From assembly GCA_028281965.1 (NCBI GenBank), contig JANQIY010000400.1, positions 1 to 41,824 on the forward strand: DNA of 41,824 bases, given 5' to 3'. Below, piece by piece: positions 39,877 to 41,824 of this stretch. Below the pieces are notes generated by a model that did not search any database, was not told the DNA's origin, and saw only the letters and a program-made list of their open reading frames with translations. The position numbers and the translations under genes are program-made. Positions within the stretch are counted from its first letter, which is position 1. Each line of letters opens with the position of its first letter. The stretch is from Candidatus Gastranaerophilales bacterium. GTDB taxonomy: Bacteria > Cyanobacteriota > Vampirovibrionia > Gastranaerophilales > UBA9971.

Positions 39877-40965
39877 ATGAACGAAAATTTATTTAAACTC
39901 CCGGAACTTAAACTAGCCCCGGGCCTACCATTTATAAAGCCTATAATTCAGGGAGGAATGGCAATAAAGATCAGTACGGCAAAATTAGCGGCAGCCATCG
40001 CAAACTGCGGAGGTGTCGGAATAATTGCCGCTACGGGTTTAACAAAAGAAGAACTGCAGCAGCAAATCCGTGAAGCCAGAGAGTTACAGCTTAACAAAAG
40101 CGGGTTAATCGGTATTAATATAATGTTTGCCGCAAGTGATTTTAACATGCTTGCTAAAACAGCTATGGAAGAAGGAATTGACCTGGTTATATTCGGGGCC
40201 GGATTTTCAAGGGATATCTTTTCCCTTGGGGAAGAGACAAATACCCCGATAATACCAATTGTTAGCTCCCCAAAGCTTGCTACAATTTCAAGGAAACTGG
40301 GCGCAAGCTCAATTATACTTGAAAGCGGAGAAGCAGGAGGGCACTTAGGCACATCGCAAGAGACAAAGAACCTTGTAAGAGAAGTTAAAGCCGCAATGGA
40401 CATTGAAGAAGCAAAAGATAACAAACATGTCCCGATCATAGCAGCAGGAGGCGCAGTCAGCGGGTTTGACCTGGCAGAACTCTTCAAACTGGGCGCTGAT
40501 GGTTTTCAGCTGGGTACACGCTTTGTCCTCAGCAAAGAATGCGAGGTTTCCGAAACGTTTAAACAAATGTATTTAAACGTTAAAGAATCAGAAGTAGTAA
40601 AAATCCTTAGTCCGGTTGGCCTGCAGGCCAGGGCAATTTTGAACGACTTTACTCAAAAAGTTCTTCAAGGAACTGTTGAAAAGCCTAACGGTTGCGATAA
40701 CTGCCTTAAAAGATGCTCAAGGACTTTCTGCATAAAAAGGGCGCTTAAGGCTGCTGAAAGCGGAAATATTAAGGATGGCCTGGTTTTTGTAGGAAAAAAC
40801 GTGTGTAAGATAAAGGAAATTCTTTCAGTTAACGAAATTTTCAATAACCTTGAAAAAGAATTCCAGCTTGCTTTTTCCAAAGTAACCTTAAACCAGCCAA
40901 CCTTAACAAGACAGTCTGCAGAGCAGGATTTTATTGAGCCCTTGCCTGCCAGAAGTAAATTTTAG
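39877..40965 (+). CDS. Nitronate monooxygenase / FabK-like flavoprotein
   Basis: A 362-residue TIM-barrel flavoprotein of the nitronate monooxygenase (2-nitropropane dioxygenase) and FabK enoyl-ACP reductase group. FMN-binding features are PIIQGGMA at about residue 22-29, ESGEAGGHLG, PIIAAGG and GADGFQLGTRFV. The C-terminal part, from about residue 270, has a cysteine cluster (GCDNCLKRCSRTFC) unlike short family members, perhaps for a metal or iron-sulfur site. Whether it oxidises nitronates or reduces enoyl-ACP cannot be settled here. It is a single gene preceded by an inverted repeat. Its last 35 bases overlap the 3' end of the opposite gene. The frame is intact. Confidence 0.87.
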   Translation: MNENLFKLPELKLAPGLPFIKPIIQGGMAIKISTAKLAAAIANCGGVGIIAATGLTKEELQQQIREARELQLNKSGLIGINIMFAASDFNMLAKTAMEEGIDLVIFGAGFSRDIFSLGEETNTPIIPIVSSPKLATISRKLGASSIILESGEAGGHLGTSQETKNLVREVKAAMDIEEAKDNKHVPIIAAGGAVSGFDLAELFKLGADGFQLGTRFVLSKECEVSETFKQMYLNVKESEVVKILSPVGLQARAILNDFTQKVLQGTVEKPNGCDNCLKRCSRTFCIKRALKAAESGNIKDGLVFVGKNVCKIKEILSVNEIFNNLEKEFQLAFSKVTLNQPTLTRQSAEQDFIEPLPARSKF

Positions 40966-41656
40966 CATTATCAATCCCGCGATCTTCACCAAGGGTTATG
41001 CCACCTTCAATGTCCTGGGCTTCGCCAAATTCTTCTTCTACTTCAAGCGCTGCCCTGCATACCTTTTCCAGCAAAGGTTGCCATTGGTCAATATCTTCTA
41101 TTAAGGGGTCATTTACAGGTTCAGGTTCAATAATATTAAAGTTTTCATCCAGGGTAATTTTACGCCCTTTTCTTTCCAGGCTCTCAATTTCAATATTTTT
41201 TGCTGTTTTGTCATACTTGATGATATAAGGGTCGGTTGGCTTTTTATCAGGTGATTTTTCAGAATTCATCTCAATTAAGATCTTGCTGTTGTCGTTGCTT
41301 TCCGGGTCGTTTGTATAGATGGTAAACCTGTAGTCAGCATCTACAAAATCCTGGATAATAACTGTGGGTTTAATCAGGTCATGGTTAATATTATGTTTTT
41401 TCCTGCTGCAATAAGCTTCGTAGTTCCACTTTGATGCCCATACCTGACTGATTTTAGCGAGTAAATTGCTGTCATCACGGCATAAATAAGAGTCATACAG
41501 ACCTGCTGCTGAAAAACCTTTTGCATCCTCGCCATTAAAAGACGAACGCACCATGACTTTATTTCCTAAATTTTGGCTTTTTTTAAAGTCGATTATTTCC
41601 CGCTTAATTTCATCAGGAAATTTAAGTCGAGCAAAAAATAACCCTTTTAATAGCAT
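40931..41656 (-). CDS. PEP/pyruvate-binding domain (PPDK_N) fragment, probably 5'-truncated
   Basis: This 241-residue frame is most of a pyruvate phosphate dikinase N-terminal (ATP-grasp) domain: VMVRSSFNGEDAKGFSAAGL matches the RSS-x-x-x-ED nucleotide-binding motif, then VIIQDFVDADY, and the end IYFWQARAQ matches the closing QARP motif. The family phosphorylates pyruvate, as in PEP synthase, but the phosphohistidine and PEP-utilising domains are absent. Coding-like sequence (GLAGEVRQQIEEINSAQDVY) continues upstream of the ATG at 41656, back to a TAA at about 41745, without a good start codon. So the gene appears to have lost its 5' end. It may be a remnant or an unusual stand-alone domain. 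The end overlaps the 39877 gene by 35 bases. Confidence 0.75.
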   Translation of the reverse strand: MLLKGLFFARLKFPDEIKREIIDFKKSQNLGNKVMVRSSFNGEDAKGFSAAGLYDSYLCRDDSNLLAKISQVWASKWNYEAYCSRKKHNINHDLIKPTVIIQDFVDADYRFTIYTNDPESNDNSKILIEMNSEKSPDKKPTDPYIIKYDKTAKNIEIESLERKGRKITLDENFNIIEPEPVNDPLIEDIDQWQPLLEKVCRAALEVEEEFGEAQDIEGGITLGEDRGIDNAKIYFWQARAQ

Positions 41657-41729
41657 TAAAGGATTATATACGTCCTGAGCTGAATTAATTTCCTCGATTT
41701 GTTGTCTAACTTCGCCTGCTAACCCGCTT

Positions 41730-41789
41730 ATTCCCCTACAAAATTAAATATGGTATAATTTAATTTTGAAATTAACAAAAGGGGAATAA
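41730..41789 (+). promoter_or_regulatory. Extended -10 promoter enclosed by an inverted repeat
   Basis: TGGTATAAT at about 41753-41761 is an extended -10 element for the gene starting at 41795. TTATTCCCCT at 41730-41739 and AGGGGAATAA at 41780-41789 are perfect 10-bp complements on either side. The right arm also holds the AGGGGA that could be the ribosome-binding site, so pairing could hide it. Confidence 0.5.
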
Positions 41790-41794
41790 ATTTA

Positions 41795-41824
41795 ATGCTG
41801 GAAAAAGCCATATCAAAGTTTTAT
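41795..41824 (+). CDS. Start of a gene running off the window
   Basis: An ATG at 41795 opens MLEKAISKFY and the frame is still open at the window end. A promoter and AGGGGA lie upstream at plausible distances. Ten codons are too few to identify the product. Confidence 0.55.
   Translation, partial: MLEKAISKFY

Noticed and set aside
39948-40487. A 179-codon antisense frame within the nitronate monooxygenase gene
   Set aside because: It mirrors the codon structure of a well-supported gene on the other strand, with no motif or start signal.
1-41824. CRISPR array
   Set aside because: I saw no regularly spaced short repeats and no cas-like genes.

Overview
The window is low-GC bacterial chromosome carrying two integrative elements inserted head-to-tail at one tRNA-Arg(CCG) gene. 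The flanking genes are trxA, an LptF/LptG-type permease, an asparaginase II-type enzyme, a two-zinc-ribbon protein, a nitronate monooxygenase-like flavoprotein and a PEP/pyruvate-binding-domain fragment. They suggest a Gram-negative, AT-rich organism. The content would fit a non-photosynthetic cyanobacterial relative (Melainabacteria/Gastranaerophilales), but no marker gene in the window proves this, so it is inference.

Layout. Positions 1-3724 and 37124-41824 are host backbone. The intact tRNA-Arg gene lies on the minus strand at 37050-37123. Its 3' 43 bases (discriminator base to anticodon loop) recur in direct orientation at 3738-3780 and 18499-18541. These three copies bound Island A (about 3.78-18.50 kb) and Island B (about 18.54-37.05 kb). 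Each island has its own tyrosine recombinase, so each could move alone, or both as a roughly 33 kb composite.

Island A is a defence island. It holds an AAA ATPase/DUF4143 gene bracketed by 77-bp direct repeats, a GIY-YIG/DUF4357 nuclease, a methyltransferase fused to a half specificity subunit, a complete type I restriction-modification operon (hsdM-hsdS-hsdR), a frameshifted serine recombinase, a tyrosine integrase that appears to lack its arm-binding domain, and an AbiE toxin-antitoxin pair. The AbiE genes are unusual in being convergent: the toxin gene overlaps the end of the integrase gene, while the antitoxin gene lies on the other strand behind a 28-bp palindromic operator.

Island B looks like a phage satellite or a heavily reduced prophage: integrase, RhuM-family protein, a 410-aa unknown, an excisionase-like protein, a DnaD-like initiator, a PrimPol-type primase, a DnaB-like helicase, small and large terminase, and an XRE repressor beside a palindrome-rich control region. 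I see no capsid, portal, tail or lysis genes. Its distal third is cargo: a single-chain restriction-methyltransferase-specificity protein, an unknown HTH/coiled-coil protein, a metallophosphoesterase, a Schlafen-type AlbA_2 protein and a large PD-(D/E)XK (NERD-like) protein. The last gene's SEC-C zinc motif lies beyond an in-frame stop codon. The distal genes are the best place here to look for an undescribed defence system.

Several reading-frame starts were moved to internal ATGs with good ribosome-binding sites (trxA, GIY-YIG gene, island A methyltransferase, serine recombinase, AbiEi, island B integrase, small terminase).
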